Assembly: GCA_036557505.1 (NCBI GenBank)
Contig: DATBHM010000041.1
Location: forward strand, 1-10,603
Reading direction: 5' to 3'
Length of the DNA: 10,603 bases
Source: DATBHM01 sp036557505
Lineage (GTDB): Bacteria > Actinomycetota > UBA4738 > JACQTL01
This document shows positions 1 to 8,009 of the stretch, piece by piece; position 1 is the stretch's first letter, and each line of letters opens with the position of its first letter. Under the pieces are notes generated by a model that saw only the letters and a program-made list of their open reading frames with translations, was not told where the DNA came from and ran no database searches. Made by a program: the position numbers and the translations under genes.

Positions 1-91
1 TCCACACTAGGATGTCCGGAACCCGCTTGATCGCGATGAGGTTCCGCTTGGCGACGACCGCCCCGTCGGCGAACACCCGGGCGGCGCTCAT
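1..91 (-). CDS. DrrB-type ABC-2 transporter permease, N-terminal fragment
   Basis: Only the first 30 codons are inside the window; the gene runs off the left edge. The ATG at 91-89 overlaps the stop of the upstream ABC ATPase gene as ATGA, and a strong Shine-Dalgarno (AAGGAGG, 99-105) lies 7 nt before it, inside the ATPase coding sequence. The visible peptide ends in RNLIAIKRVPDILVW. This resembles the cytoplasmic N-terminal segment of ABC-2 permeases of the DrrB family, where a RNL-x-x-I-K-R-x-P-D stretch precedes the first membrane helix. Together with the ATPase it would form a two-gene exporter at the cytoplasmic membrane. The identity rests on this short motif plus the operon context. 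The substrate is unknown. Confidence 0.8.
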   Translation of the reverse strand, partial: MSAARVFADGAVVAKRNLIAIKRVPDILVW

Positions 92-1095
92 CGAACGGCC
101 TCCTTCTCACGGGCGCGCCCACGCCGGGGTGCGTCCTCTGACTCCGGCGGTTCCTCCTCCGCCACGTGCCCCGTCAGCGACAGGAACACGTCGTCCATCG
201 TCGGCCGGCGGAGCCCCACGTCCGAGACGTGCACCCGAGCCTCCTCGAACAGGTCCAGCACCCGCTTCAGCACGTGCGGTCCGCCGGTCGCCGCCGCTGT
301 CAGGGTTCGGATCTCCTCGTCGACCTGGACCTCCTCGCCGCACAGGTCGCCCAGGATCATCCGGGCGGTCGGCATGTCGGCCGCGTCGGCCACGACCACC
401 TCGACGCGCTCCCCGCCGACCTGCGCCTTCAGCTGGTCGGCCGTCCCGTGCGCGATCACGCGGCCGTGGTCGATGACCACGATGTCGTCGGCCAGCCGGT
501 CGGCCTCCTCCATGTACTGGGTGGTCAGCAGCACGGTCGAGCCGCCCCGCACCAGGTCGTTGATGGTCTCCCACATCTGCGAACGGCTCCGCGGGTCCAG
601 CCCGGTGGTGGGTTCGTCGAGGAACAGCACCTCCGGCTTCGCCACCAGCGCCGCCGCGAGGTCCAGCCGGCGACGCATCCCGCCGGAGTACGTCTTGGTC
701 GGCCGGTCGCCGGCGTCCTCCAGCGAGAACTCCGTCAGCAGCTCGCGGGCCCGCTCCCGCGAGCGCCGCTTCCCCAGCTGGTACAGCCGCCCGACCATGT
801 CGAGGTTCTCGAACCCGGTGAGGTTCTCGTCGACGGCCGCGTTCTGCCCGGACAGGCCGATCCGCTCGCGAACCTTCTCCGGCTCCTCGCAGACGTCGAT
901 GCCGGCGACCAGCGCCCGGCCCTCGTCGGGCTCGAGCAGCGTCGTCAGGATCCGCACGGCCGTCGTCTTGCCCGCGCCGTTCGGCCCGAGCATCCCGAGC
1001 ACCGTCCCCTGCGGCACCGCGATGTCGATCCCCGCCAGCGCGGTCACGTCCTTGTAGCGCTTCACCAACCCCTCGGTGACGATGGCATCCGTCAC
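88..1095 (-). CDS. DrrA-type ABC transporter ATP-binding protein
   Basis: A 335-residue nucleotide-binding subunit that would power drug or lipid export with the DrrB-type permease encoded immediately downstream. Visible motifs are Walker A GPNGAGKT (37-44), Q-loop SGQ (82-84), signature YSGGM (136-140) and Walker B VLFLDEP (156-162). The switch position reads TTQYMEEAD (191-199), with Gln in place of the usual His, as is typical of the DrrA branch. The C-terminal block RRPTMDDVFLSLTGH (296-310) is also characteristic of DrrA proteins. A 25-residue charged tail, acidic then basic, follows it. The start is GTG at 1095, overlapping the TGA of the upstream gene as GTGA, with AGGGAGGG at 1101-1108 five nt before it. 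Overlaps on both sides imply translational coupling. The family is very common in Actinomycetota, so the substrate cannot be inferred. Confidence 0.95.
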   Translation of the reverse strand: MTDAIVTEGLVKRYKDVTALAGIDIAVPQGTVLGMLGPNGAGKTTAVRILTTLLEPDEGRALVAGIDVCEEPEKVRERIGLSGQNAAVDENLTGFENLDMVGRLYQLGKRRSRERARELLTEFSLEDAGDRPTKTYSGGMRRRLDLAAALVAKPEVLFLDEPTTGLDPRSRSQMWETINDLVRGGSTVLLTTQYMEEADRLADDIVVIDHGRVIAHGTADQLKAQVGGERVEVVVADAADMPTARMILGDLCGEEVQVDEEIRTLTAAATGGPHVLKRVLDLFEEARVHVSDVGLRRPTMDDVFLSLTGHVAEEEPPESEDAPRRGRAREKEAVR

Positions 1096-1694
1096 GTGTT
1101 CCCTCCCTGTTCGGCGGGCTCGTACTGCAGGACCACCATGCCGCCCGGCATCGTCCGGCTGCCGCTCAGCCGCAGCGGCCGCTTCCCCAGGTCGTCGCGG
1201 AACAGCCGCTTGCCCGATCCCAGCAGCACCGGGTAGACCATCAGCTGGTACGTGTCGACCAGGCCCTCACGGCCCAGCGTCTGCCCCAGGTCGCCGCTCC
1301 CGATCACGAGCACGTCGCCCCCGGGCTCGCTCCTCAGCCTACCCACCTCGGCCGCGAGGTCGGAACCCAACACCACCGCGTTGTTCCACTCGAGCGGGTT
1401 CCGGAGCGTCCGCGACGCCACGTACTTGGGCCTCGCGTTCATGATGGCGGCGATCGGATCGTCCTCTGGCTGGTTGGGCCAGTAGGCCGCGAAGATGTCG
1501 AACGTCCGCCGCCCCAGCAGGAAGCCCCCGGCCTCCTGGAGGCCGCCCATGACGAACTGTCCCATCTCCTCGTCGGACCGGTCGAACTGCCACCCGCCGT
1601 GTTCGAACCCGCCGCTGCGGTCCTCGTCCCGACCCCCCGGCGCCTGCATGACGCCGTCCACCGACAGGAACTCGCTGACCACCACTCGCGCCAT
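1092..1694 (-). CDS. RibD C-terminal / dihydrofolate reductase-like protein
   Basis: A 200-residue protein of the RibD_C family, which has the dihydrofolate-reductase fold and is expected to bind NADPH. The N-terminus (MARVVVSEFLSVDGVM) is the standard family opening. Other family marks are LGRRTFD (60-66), KYVASRTL (90-97), the glycine-rich VIGSGDLGQTL (130-140) and PVLLGSGKRLF (155-165). I chose the ATG at 1694 because GAGGAAGGGG lies 6 nt upstream and the family consensus begins there; a further 22 upstream codons stay open but have no such support. It is the first gene of a tight unit with the DrrA/DrrB exporter, its stop overlapping the ATPase start. It lacks the RibD deaminase domain, so it is not riboflavin biosynthesis by itself. 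The substrate is unknown. Confidence 0.92.
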   Translation of the reverse strand: MARVVVSEFLSVDGVMQAPGGRDEDRSGGFEHGGWQFDRSDEEMGQFVMGGLQEAGGFLLGRRTFDIFAAYWPNQPEDDPIAAIMNARPKYVASRTLRNPLEWNNAVVLGSDLAAEVGRLRSEPGGDVLVIGSGDLGQTLGREGLVDTYQLMVYPVLLGSGKRLFRDDLGKRPLRLSGSRTMPGGMVVLQYEPAEQGGNT

Positions 1695-1773
1695 GTCCGG
1701 CCCCTTCCTCGCGTGGGTCGATCGTTGCAGGTCCAGACGACACGAAGGGGACGAACTCATCGGTGGGGGCGGG

Positions 1774-1790
1774 GCCGGCGCTCAGCCGGC
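1774..1790 (-). terminator. Possible G+C stem-loop after the small ORF
   Basis: Two copies of the self-complementary hexamer GCCGGC (1774-1779 and 1785-1790) flank a 5-nt loop that contains the stop codon of the small minus-strand ORF (1782-1784). It lies between that ORF and the dihydrofolate-reductase-like gene. There is no T-tract, so this is at best a weak or Rho-assisted terminator, and such stems arise easily by chance at this base composition. Confidence 0.25.
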
Positions 1791-2033
1791 GAGGGTCCAC
1801 CCGACGAAACGCTCCCGGGGGAACGTCGTCGCGTGGTTCGACGAGAGCTCGAGGAGCCGCGCCGAGAGGCCCTTGCCGTTCTCGACGGCCATCGCCAGCC
1901 AGGCCCCGTCCGGCGAGAACGGGCCGGCGAACGCGCCGCTCCGCGCCGGCACCCGCGCGACTCCGGTCCCGGGGTCGGCGAGCACTCCCCGGTGTCGAAT
2001 CGGCAGCAGGTGTGGGAGGACCGACGACGTCAT
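1782..2033 (-). CDS. Small hypothetical ORF resembling a PD40/TolB propeller fragment
   Basis: An 83-codon ORF whose ATG at 2033 lies 4 nt after the stop of the HTH_42 gene, so it could be the second gene of that transcript. Residues 39-50 (FSPDGAWLAMAV) match the SPDGxWLA strand of PD40/TolB-type beta-propeller repeats. Residues 56-64 (LSARLLELS) look like the strand that normally follows. One blade cannot fold alone as a propeller. It is therefore probably a remnant or fragment of a larger protein, or else a small protein of unknown function. No signal peptide or membrane segment is evident and no clear Shine-Dalgarno is seen. The frame stays open for at least about 12 codons upstream of the ATG, inside the neighbouring gene. 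Coding status is uncertain. Confidence 0.4.
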   Translation of the reverse strand: MTSSVLPHLLPIRHRGVLADPGTGVARVPARSGAFAGPFSPDGAWLAMAVENGKGLSARLLELSSNHATTFPRERFVGWTLAG

Positions 2034-2037
2034 GGGC

Positions 2038-3177
2038 TCATCCCCGATTCGGCTGGTGACCCGGGCGCCGGTTGGGCGGCGCGGTCCGAGGCGCGCCGAT
2101 GCGGACCGGCGAGGTCGGCATCCCGAGGAACGCCGCGAGTCGGTGCGCTTCCTCGGCGAGCTGCCTCCGCTCCTCGCGTGCCAGCCGGCGGAACGGCTCG
2201 ACCAGGAGCTCGTCCGGTGTGGCCCGCCACCTCGCGGAGAGGAACCCGTCCACGAGCACGCCGCCCCAGCCGACCTCGGTCCACTGCCGCACGCCCTCCG
2301 GCACGATCCGTGAACGATCCTCGTGCCCGAGCAGCACGTTGTCGTATTCGGGCAGGAACCGCACCGGCGCCGGGATGCCCGGGTCGGGGAGCGGCCCGCG
2401 GGGGACGTCGAACAGCTCGCGGCCCCGCTCGTCGCGGAACGTTCGGAGCCGCGGGCGCAGCTCCTCGAACGACTCGCGCATCCCTGCGAGCCCGGACCAC
2501 GATGCGAAGTCCGCGGGCGTCGCCGGGCCGAACACCGCCAGGTACCGACGCACGAGCCCCGTCCGGCCGGTGCCGTCGTCCGGCCCCAGCCTCGGGGCGC
2601 CGAGCCAGTGTTCCAGCGTCGTCACCGCGGCTCGGCCGGACCGGCCCCACAGCCCGCGCGGCGTGACCTGCACGGTGGGCAGCAGGTACATGGCGTACCC
2701 GAGGTTCTCCGCGTCGCGGTCGGGCCACCGCTCAGCGACGACTCGGGACAGGTCCGAACGGGTCCCCGGGCGTTGCTCGAGGGCGCCGCGGAACGCCTCC
2801 ACCACCTCGCCGAGGTCCACGCCCGCCGCCGCGCCCCGGAACGCCCGCTGGCCGAAGAACATCCGCTCGACGACCGGCTGGAACGCCGGCCGGAGCGCCA
2901 GCGCGTCCCGACTGCTCACCAGGTGCAGCGTGGCCCGGAGCAGCGTCATCCGGACCGCCCGTCGCGACTCGACGGCGTCCGACAGCACCGACGGCCGGAA
3001 GCCTTCGAGCCGCGACCACAGGGCGACGTACGGATCCCGGGGGACCTGCGCCTGGAGCGCGACCAGCCGCTCGACCGCCGCCATCGGTGCGAGCCGCCGG
3101 CGTTCGAGGAGCATCTGCCGGGCGAGCAGCGCCCGGTTCAGCTCACGAACGGGCAGCGTCCGTTCGGGCCGGCCCAC
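2038..3177 (-). CDS. Winged-helix DNA-binding protein, HTH_42 / AlkZ-like family
   Basis: A 379-residue protein of the HTH_42 (formerly DUF1006) family, built of tandem winged-helix domains. Characterised members, AlkZ of the azinomycin pathway and E. coli YcaQ/AlkX, are DNA glycosylases that unhook interstrand crosslinks. The N-terminal part has the family opening LNRALLARQMLLERRR (13-28) and LVALQAQ (38-44), giving a QxQ pair at Q42 and Q44 like the catalytic QxQ of AlkZ. Other typical blocks are MTLLRATLHLVSSRD (77-91), TPRGLWGRSG (172-181), YLAVFGPATPADFASWSGL (212-230), FLPEYDNVLLGH (274-285) and GFLSARW (311-317). The start is GTG at 3177, 6 nt after the stop of the secreted propeller gene. 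No strong Shine-Dalgarno is visible, but family alignment favours this start. Glycosylase activity is inferred only from the motif; many relatives are uncharacterised. Confidence 0.9.
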   Translation of the reverse strand: MGRPERTLPVRELNRALLARQMLLERRRLAPMAAVERLVALQAQVPRDPYVALWSRLEGFRPSVLSDAVESRRAVRMTLLRATLHLVSSRDALALRPAFQPVVERMFFGQRAFRGAAAGVDLGEVVEAFRGALEQRPGTRSDLSRVVAERWPDRDAENLGYAMYLLPTVQVTPRGLWGRSGRAAVTTLEHWLGAPRLGPDDGTGRTGLVRRYLAVFGPATPADFASWSGLAGMRESFEELRPRLRTFRDERGRELFDVPRGPLPDPGIPAPVRFLPEYDNVLLGHEDRSRIVPEGVRQWTEVGWGGVLVDGFLSARWRATPDELLVEPFRRLAREERRQLAEEAHRLAAFLGMPTSPVRIGAPRTAPPNRRPGHQPNRG

Positions 3178-3183
3178 GCGCCG

Positions 3184-4350
3184 CTAGCAGCCGTGCAGGA
3201 TCAGGCCGGTCGAGCCGATCGGGTGCGAGGCCTTCCCCACCGCCCAGACGTTCGTGTTGGTCACGGCGTCGACCGCGAACAGCTGGTTGTCGCCCGAGCC
3301 CGAGTTCGGACTCGCCACGACGTCCCACGATCCGTTCGTGAAGTGCTCGACGAGCGTCCGGCGGACGTTGGCGTTGCTGTCGTGCTCGCCGACCGCCCAG
3401 GCGAGGGTCGCGGACACGCCGCCGACGTCGTTGAAGTAGTTGATCGTGTCGTTGCCGCCCACGTTGGGGCTCGGAACCTCCGTCCAGCCGGAACCGGTGT
3501 TCCGCATCGCGAGCGTCTGGATGGCGGCAGTCCCGCCGCGGCTCCCGGCGGCCCACTCCGCGGTGGCAGACGGCGCCGAGATGCCGGCGAGGTCGGCCCC
3601 GGTCTCGTTCGTCGGCGCCGGCACCCGCGTCCAGCTCGAGCCGTCGAAGCGCTCGACCAGCGCATCCGTGCTCCCCACCACGCCGACGTGGCCGACGGCG
3701 AGGACGTTCTTGGCGGAGATCGCCGCCACGTCGCTCAGGTTGCCGCCGACCGGCAGCGACGCGCCGTGGACGCTCGCCCACACGTGGCCGTTCCAGTGCT
3801 CGATGAGCGTCTTGGTGCCGGGACGGCCGTTGGAGCCGACCGCCCAGACGTTGCTCGCCGACACCGCGTCCACGCCGAACAGGAAGTTGTCGCCGCCGGA
3901 GATCGGGCTGGGGCTCGCCACGACCGCCCACTTCGTGCCGTTCCAGTGCTCGACGAGCGTCTTGATGTGCCCGCCGCCCGACGGGGAGTAGTACCCGACC
4001 GCCCATGCGTTGGCCGGGCCGAGGACGGTCACGTCCTCGAGCTCGGTGGTGGCGCCCTTGTCCGGCGCGGGGACGAGCTTCCACTTCGACCCGTTGAAGT
4101 GCAGCGTCAGGGGCTCGCCGGCGGCCTCGCTGCTCCCGACCGCCCAGACGTTCTTCGCGGACGCCGCATCGATCCCGTTCAGCTGGTCGTACTCCGTCGC
4201 CGCGGAGTTCGGGTGGCCGACGACCTTGAACGAGCAGGACGGCGCCGCCCCCGCGGGGCCCGGTCCCGCCACCCCCACCAGCGCGGCAACGGCGGCGGCC
4301 ACCAGGGGAACGCGGCCTCGGATTCTCTGGCGAGGTGCAACCGATCGCAT
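3184..4350 (-). CDS. Secreted seven-repeat beta-propeller protein (NVWAVG repeats)
   Basis: A 388-residue protein with a Sec-type signal peptide: an Arg-rich start, a hydrophobic stretch VPLVAAAVAALVGVAG, and probable cleavage after GPAGA near residue 35. The mature part has seven repeats marked by [N]VWAVG at about residues 67, 114, 167, 215, 264, 316 and 367, spaced 47-53. Most continue into TLVEHWNGxxW, a VV-x-SP strand and an acidic loop. Seven ~50-residue units fit a seven-bladed propeller. The last repeat stops at LILHGC, and its missing outer strand is supplied by the N-terminal CSFKVVGHPNS. C39 and C388 are the only cysteines. The start is ATG at 4350 because AGGGAGGG (4359-4366) lies 8 nt upstream; the in-frame ATG at 4371 lies upstream of that site. 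No catalytic signature is seen. It is an extracellular protein of unknown role, possibly ligand- or protein-binding. Confidence 0.85.
   Translation of the reverse strand: MRSVAPRQRIRGRVPLVAAAVAALVGVAGPGPAGAAPSCSFKVVGHPNSAATEYDQLNGIDAASAKNVWAVGSSEAAGEPLTLHFNGSKWKLVPAPDKGATTELEDVTVLGPANAWAVGYYSPSGGGHIKTLVEHWNGTKWAVVASPSPISGGDNFLFGVDAVSASNVWAVGSNGRPGTKTLIEHWNGHVWASVHGASLPVGGNLSDVAAISAKNVLAVGHVGVVGSTDALVERFDGSSWTRVPAPTNETGADLAGISAPSATAEWAAGSRGGTAAIQTLAMRNTGSGWTEVPSPNVGGNDTINYFNDVGGVSATLAWAVGEHDSNANVRRTLVEHFTNGSWDVVASPNSGSGDNQLFAVDAVTNTNVWAVGKASHPIGSTGLILHGC
3788..3964 (-). repeat. In-phase DNA repeat within the propeller gene
   Basis: The 27-nt stretch 3788-3814 recurs at 3938-3964 with one mismatch, exactly 150 bp (50 codons) apart. 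Both encode the TLxEHWNG part of a blade, and a more diverged copy lies near 3336-3357. The near-identity at DNA level suggests recent blade duplication or gene conversion between adjacent blades. Confidence 0.75.
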
Positions 4351-4390
4351 GTGACGAGCCCTCCCTGTCATGAGGCGTTCCGGACCCGGG

Positions 4391-4396
4391 ACTCTA
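4391..4396 (-). promoter_or_regulatory. Candidate -10 element for the propeller gene
   Basis: On the minus strand this reads TAGAGT, fitting the actinobacterial TANNNT -10 consensus. It would place transcription start about 30-35 nt before the ATG at 4350, leaving room for the AGGGAGGG ribosome-binding site. No convincing -35 hexamer is visible 16-18 nt upstream, so this is a weak call. The rest of the gap 4372-4491 shows only a 5-bp inverted repeat (CTCAG 4447-4451, CTGAG 4458-4462) and nothing else I can support. Confidence 0.35.
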
Positions 4397-4491
4397 CCCG
4401 CGTGTCGCGTGGAAACGAATCGGGGCCGGGCCGGCGGCTCGCGTCGCTCAGCCGGCTCTGAGCTCCCAACGCGCCTTCGCGGGCTCGGGCA

Positions 4492-4902
4492 TCACAGGCG
4501 GATCACGGCGACTCCGGGCACGTCCTCGTAGTCGCCGTCCTGGGTGACGACCGGAATCTCGTGCGCGATCGCCGTTGCCGCGATCCACGAGTCGTTGACC
4601 CGCATTCGCTTCCCGGCTTCGCGAAGCGCCAGCCGAAGCGCCGCCCACGCCTGGGCGACCGTGTCGTCGATCGGGAGCGGCTCCAGCCGTTCGACTCTGG
4701 ACAGCGTTGCGAGTCGACGCGCCCGCGTCGTCCCGTCCGCGGCGGCGAGCACGCCGAAGCGAAGCTCGCCCACGGTGATCGTCGACACGGCAAGCTGGTC
4801 CGGCGGCGATCCGGCAAGCGGGCGTCCGTGTTCCAACGCGACGAACAGCGAGGTGTCCGCCAGGCCGAGCTCGACCCGGTCGCTATTCGATCGCGAGGTC
4901 AT
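4492..4902 (-). CDS. vapC: VapC-type PIN-domain ribonuclease toxin
   Basis: A 136-residue PIN-domain protein, the usual VapC length, expected to be a Mg2+-dependent endoribonuclease that inhibits translation when free of its antitoxin. The acidic active-site residues are visible: D16 in LADTS, E46 in VGELRFG, D104 in VNDSWIA, and D122/D124 in TQDGDYED. The first near-cognate start is ATG at 4902, which overlaps the antitoxin 3' end by 20 nt; no ATG or GTG occurs between it and the DTS motif. This gives about 15 residues before the first catalytic Asp, slightly longer than most VapCs. There is no clear Shine-Dalgarno, so translation is probably coupled to the antitoxin gene. The second gene of a two-gene operon. 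Confidence 0.92.
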   Translation of the reverse strand: MTSRSNSDRVELGLADTSLFVALEHGRPLAGSPPDQLAVSTITVGELRFGVLAAADGTTRARRLATLSRVERLEPLPIDDTVAQAWAALRLALREAGKRMRVNDSWIAATAIAHEIPVVTQDGDYEDVPGVAVIRL

Positions 4903-5137
4903 CGGTCGTGTCGGGGAGGAGCTCCCGGAGCTCCACGGCGAGGCCGGGGTCCGCTCGCCAGCGATCGGCATCCGCCATGAAGGTCTCCCACGGGATCGAC
5001 CGCGGCCTCGAGGAGAGCGGCACGAGCTCCGCGACCGGCCGGCCGCTGACGGTGACCCGGAGCCGTTCGCCCGCCTCGACACGGCGAAGCACCTTGCTGA
5101 CGTCGTTCCGCAGCTCCCGGGCCGGCACGTCGCTCAT
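4883..5137 (-). CDS. Phd/YefM-family antitoxin of the VapC toxin
   Basis: An 84-residue antitoxin. The N-terminal half (MSDVPARELRNDVSKVLRRVEAGERLRVTVSGRPVAEL, split here as VPARELRNDVSKVLRRV and VTVSGRPVAEL) is the Phd/YefM dimerisation and DNA-binding domain. The C-terminal part from about residue 47 (IPWETFMADADRW) is the expected toxin-binding tail. It precedes and overlaps the PIN toxin gene, the standard antitoxin-first order that allows conditional cooperativity. The ATG at 5137 has no Shine-Dalgarno. A TACACT -10 box lies only 7 nt upstream, so the message is probably leaderless. Autorepression is likely through the inverted repeat at 5148-5163. Confidence 0.92.
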   Translation of the reverse strand: MSDVPARELRNDVSKVLRRVEAGERLRVTVSGRPVAELVPLSSRPRSIPWETFMADADRWRADPGLAVELRELLPDTTDDLAIE

Positions 5138-5144
5138 GCACCGG

Positions 5145-5163
5145 AGTGTAGCAATACTGCTAC
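5145..5163 (-). promoter_or_regulatory. Operator palindrome over a leaderless promoter of the TA operon
   Basis: A perfect 6-bp inverted repeat GTAGCA-atac-TGCTAC occupies 5148-5163, eleven bases upstream of the antitoxin ATG. On the minus strand TACACT (5145-5150) fits the TANNNT -10 element and overlaps the inner arm, with 7 nt to the ATG. Transcription would thus begin at or next to the start codon, and a repressor on the palindrome would block RNA polymerase. Phd/YefM antitoxins are known to bind such palindromes in their own promoters. The same 87-bp gap also serves the divergent STAS gene. Confidence 0.65.
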
Positions 5164-5224
5164 GGAAACCTCCGGGCTTCCCGGGCGGACCGTACACCGC
5201 GGGTGCGACCGGCCGGCCGGGGCG

Positions 5225-5572
5225 ATGAGTTCGTGCAGGTCGGGACGTCTGAACGGCATGGGGCCGCCCCGACCACCGCCGCAGGCGGGCTTCGTGCTCA
5301 TGTCGATCGCCGGCCCGATCGCCCCCGACGGCATCGTGCCGCTCTGCGATCGGGTTCGTTCCGTGCTCCGCACCCGCCCGCACGCCCGCGTGATCTGCGA
5401 CGTGGGCGCCATCGACGACCCCGACGCGGTGACCGTCGAGGCGCTCGCCCGGATGCAGCTCACGGCCCTGCAGCTGGGGGGCGAGATCGTCCTGCGCGAT
5501 CCGTGCGCGGACCTCGCGCGACTCCTGGATCTGTGCGGGCTGGCCGACGTGGTGCCGCTCGAACCCTGCTGA
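5225..5572 (+). CDS. Orphan STAS-domain protein (anti-anti-sigma-like)
   Basis: A 115-residue single-domain protein and the only plus-strand gene. The segment FVLMSIAGPI (23-32) fits the first STAS strand. ARVICDVGAIDDPDAVTVEALARMQLTAL (split as VICDVGAIDDPD and VEALARMQLTAL) and DLARLLDLCGLADVVPLE fit the central strand, helix and C-terminal helix. STAS proteins of this size usually act as anti-anti-sigma factors or stressosome-type signalling parts. At the place where SpoIIAA-type proteins carry the phosphorylatable DSSG, this one reads DAVT (67-70), so only T70 is a nearby hydroxyl residue. The start is uncertain: ATG 5225 or ATG 5258; neither has a strong Shine-Dalgarno, and ATG 5300 would cut into the first strand. 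No kinase/anti-sigma partner is in the window. Confidence 0.75.
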   Translation: MSSCRSGRLNGMGPPRPPPQAGFVLMSIAGPIAPDGIVPLCDRVRSVLRTRPHARVICDVGAIDDPDAVTVEALARMQLTALQLGGEIVLRDPCADLARLLDLCGLADVVPLEPC

Positions 5573-5580
5573 CGCCTCCC

Positions 5581-5587
<7 letters not shown>
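5573..5587. terminator. Short stem-loop between convergent genes
   Basis: CGCCT (5573-5577) and AGGCG (5583-5587) form a 5-bp G+C stem with a 5-nt loop between the convergent STAS and uvrA-like genes, overlapping the end of the latter. There is no T-run on either side. The two genes are separated by only 8 nt, so any bidirectional terminator must be compact. A weak call. Confidence 0.25.
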
Positions 5588-7965
<2,378 letters not shown>

Positions 7966-8009
7966 GCTCAGCGACTCCCCGGTGGCGCCCGCCGGCGGCG
8001 AGCCGGGTC

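Noticed and set aside
2323..4461. A 712-codon plus-strand open frame antisense to the HTH_42 and propeller genes
   Set aside because: Long antisense frames are expected at this base composition. The translation is Arg/Pro/Ala/His-rich without domain motifs, while the opposite strand has clear family motifs and a signal peptide.
4447..4462. CTCAG/CTGAG inverted repeat after the toxin gene as a terminator
   Set aside because: The stem is only 5 bp, the loop is itself self-complementary, and there is no T-tract on the minus strand. Not enough to call.
4903..5082. An N-terminally extended VapC of 196 residues starting at 5082
   Set aside because: The extra residues are the antitoxin gene read in another frame (Arg/Ser/Pro-rich). 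The ATG at 4902 gives the normal VapC length.
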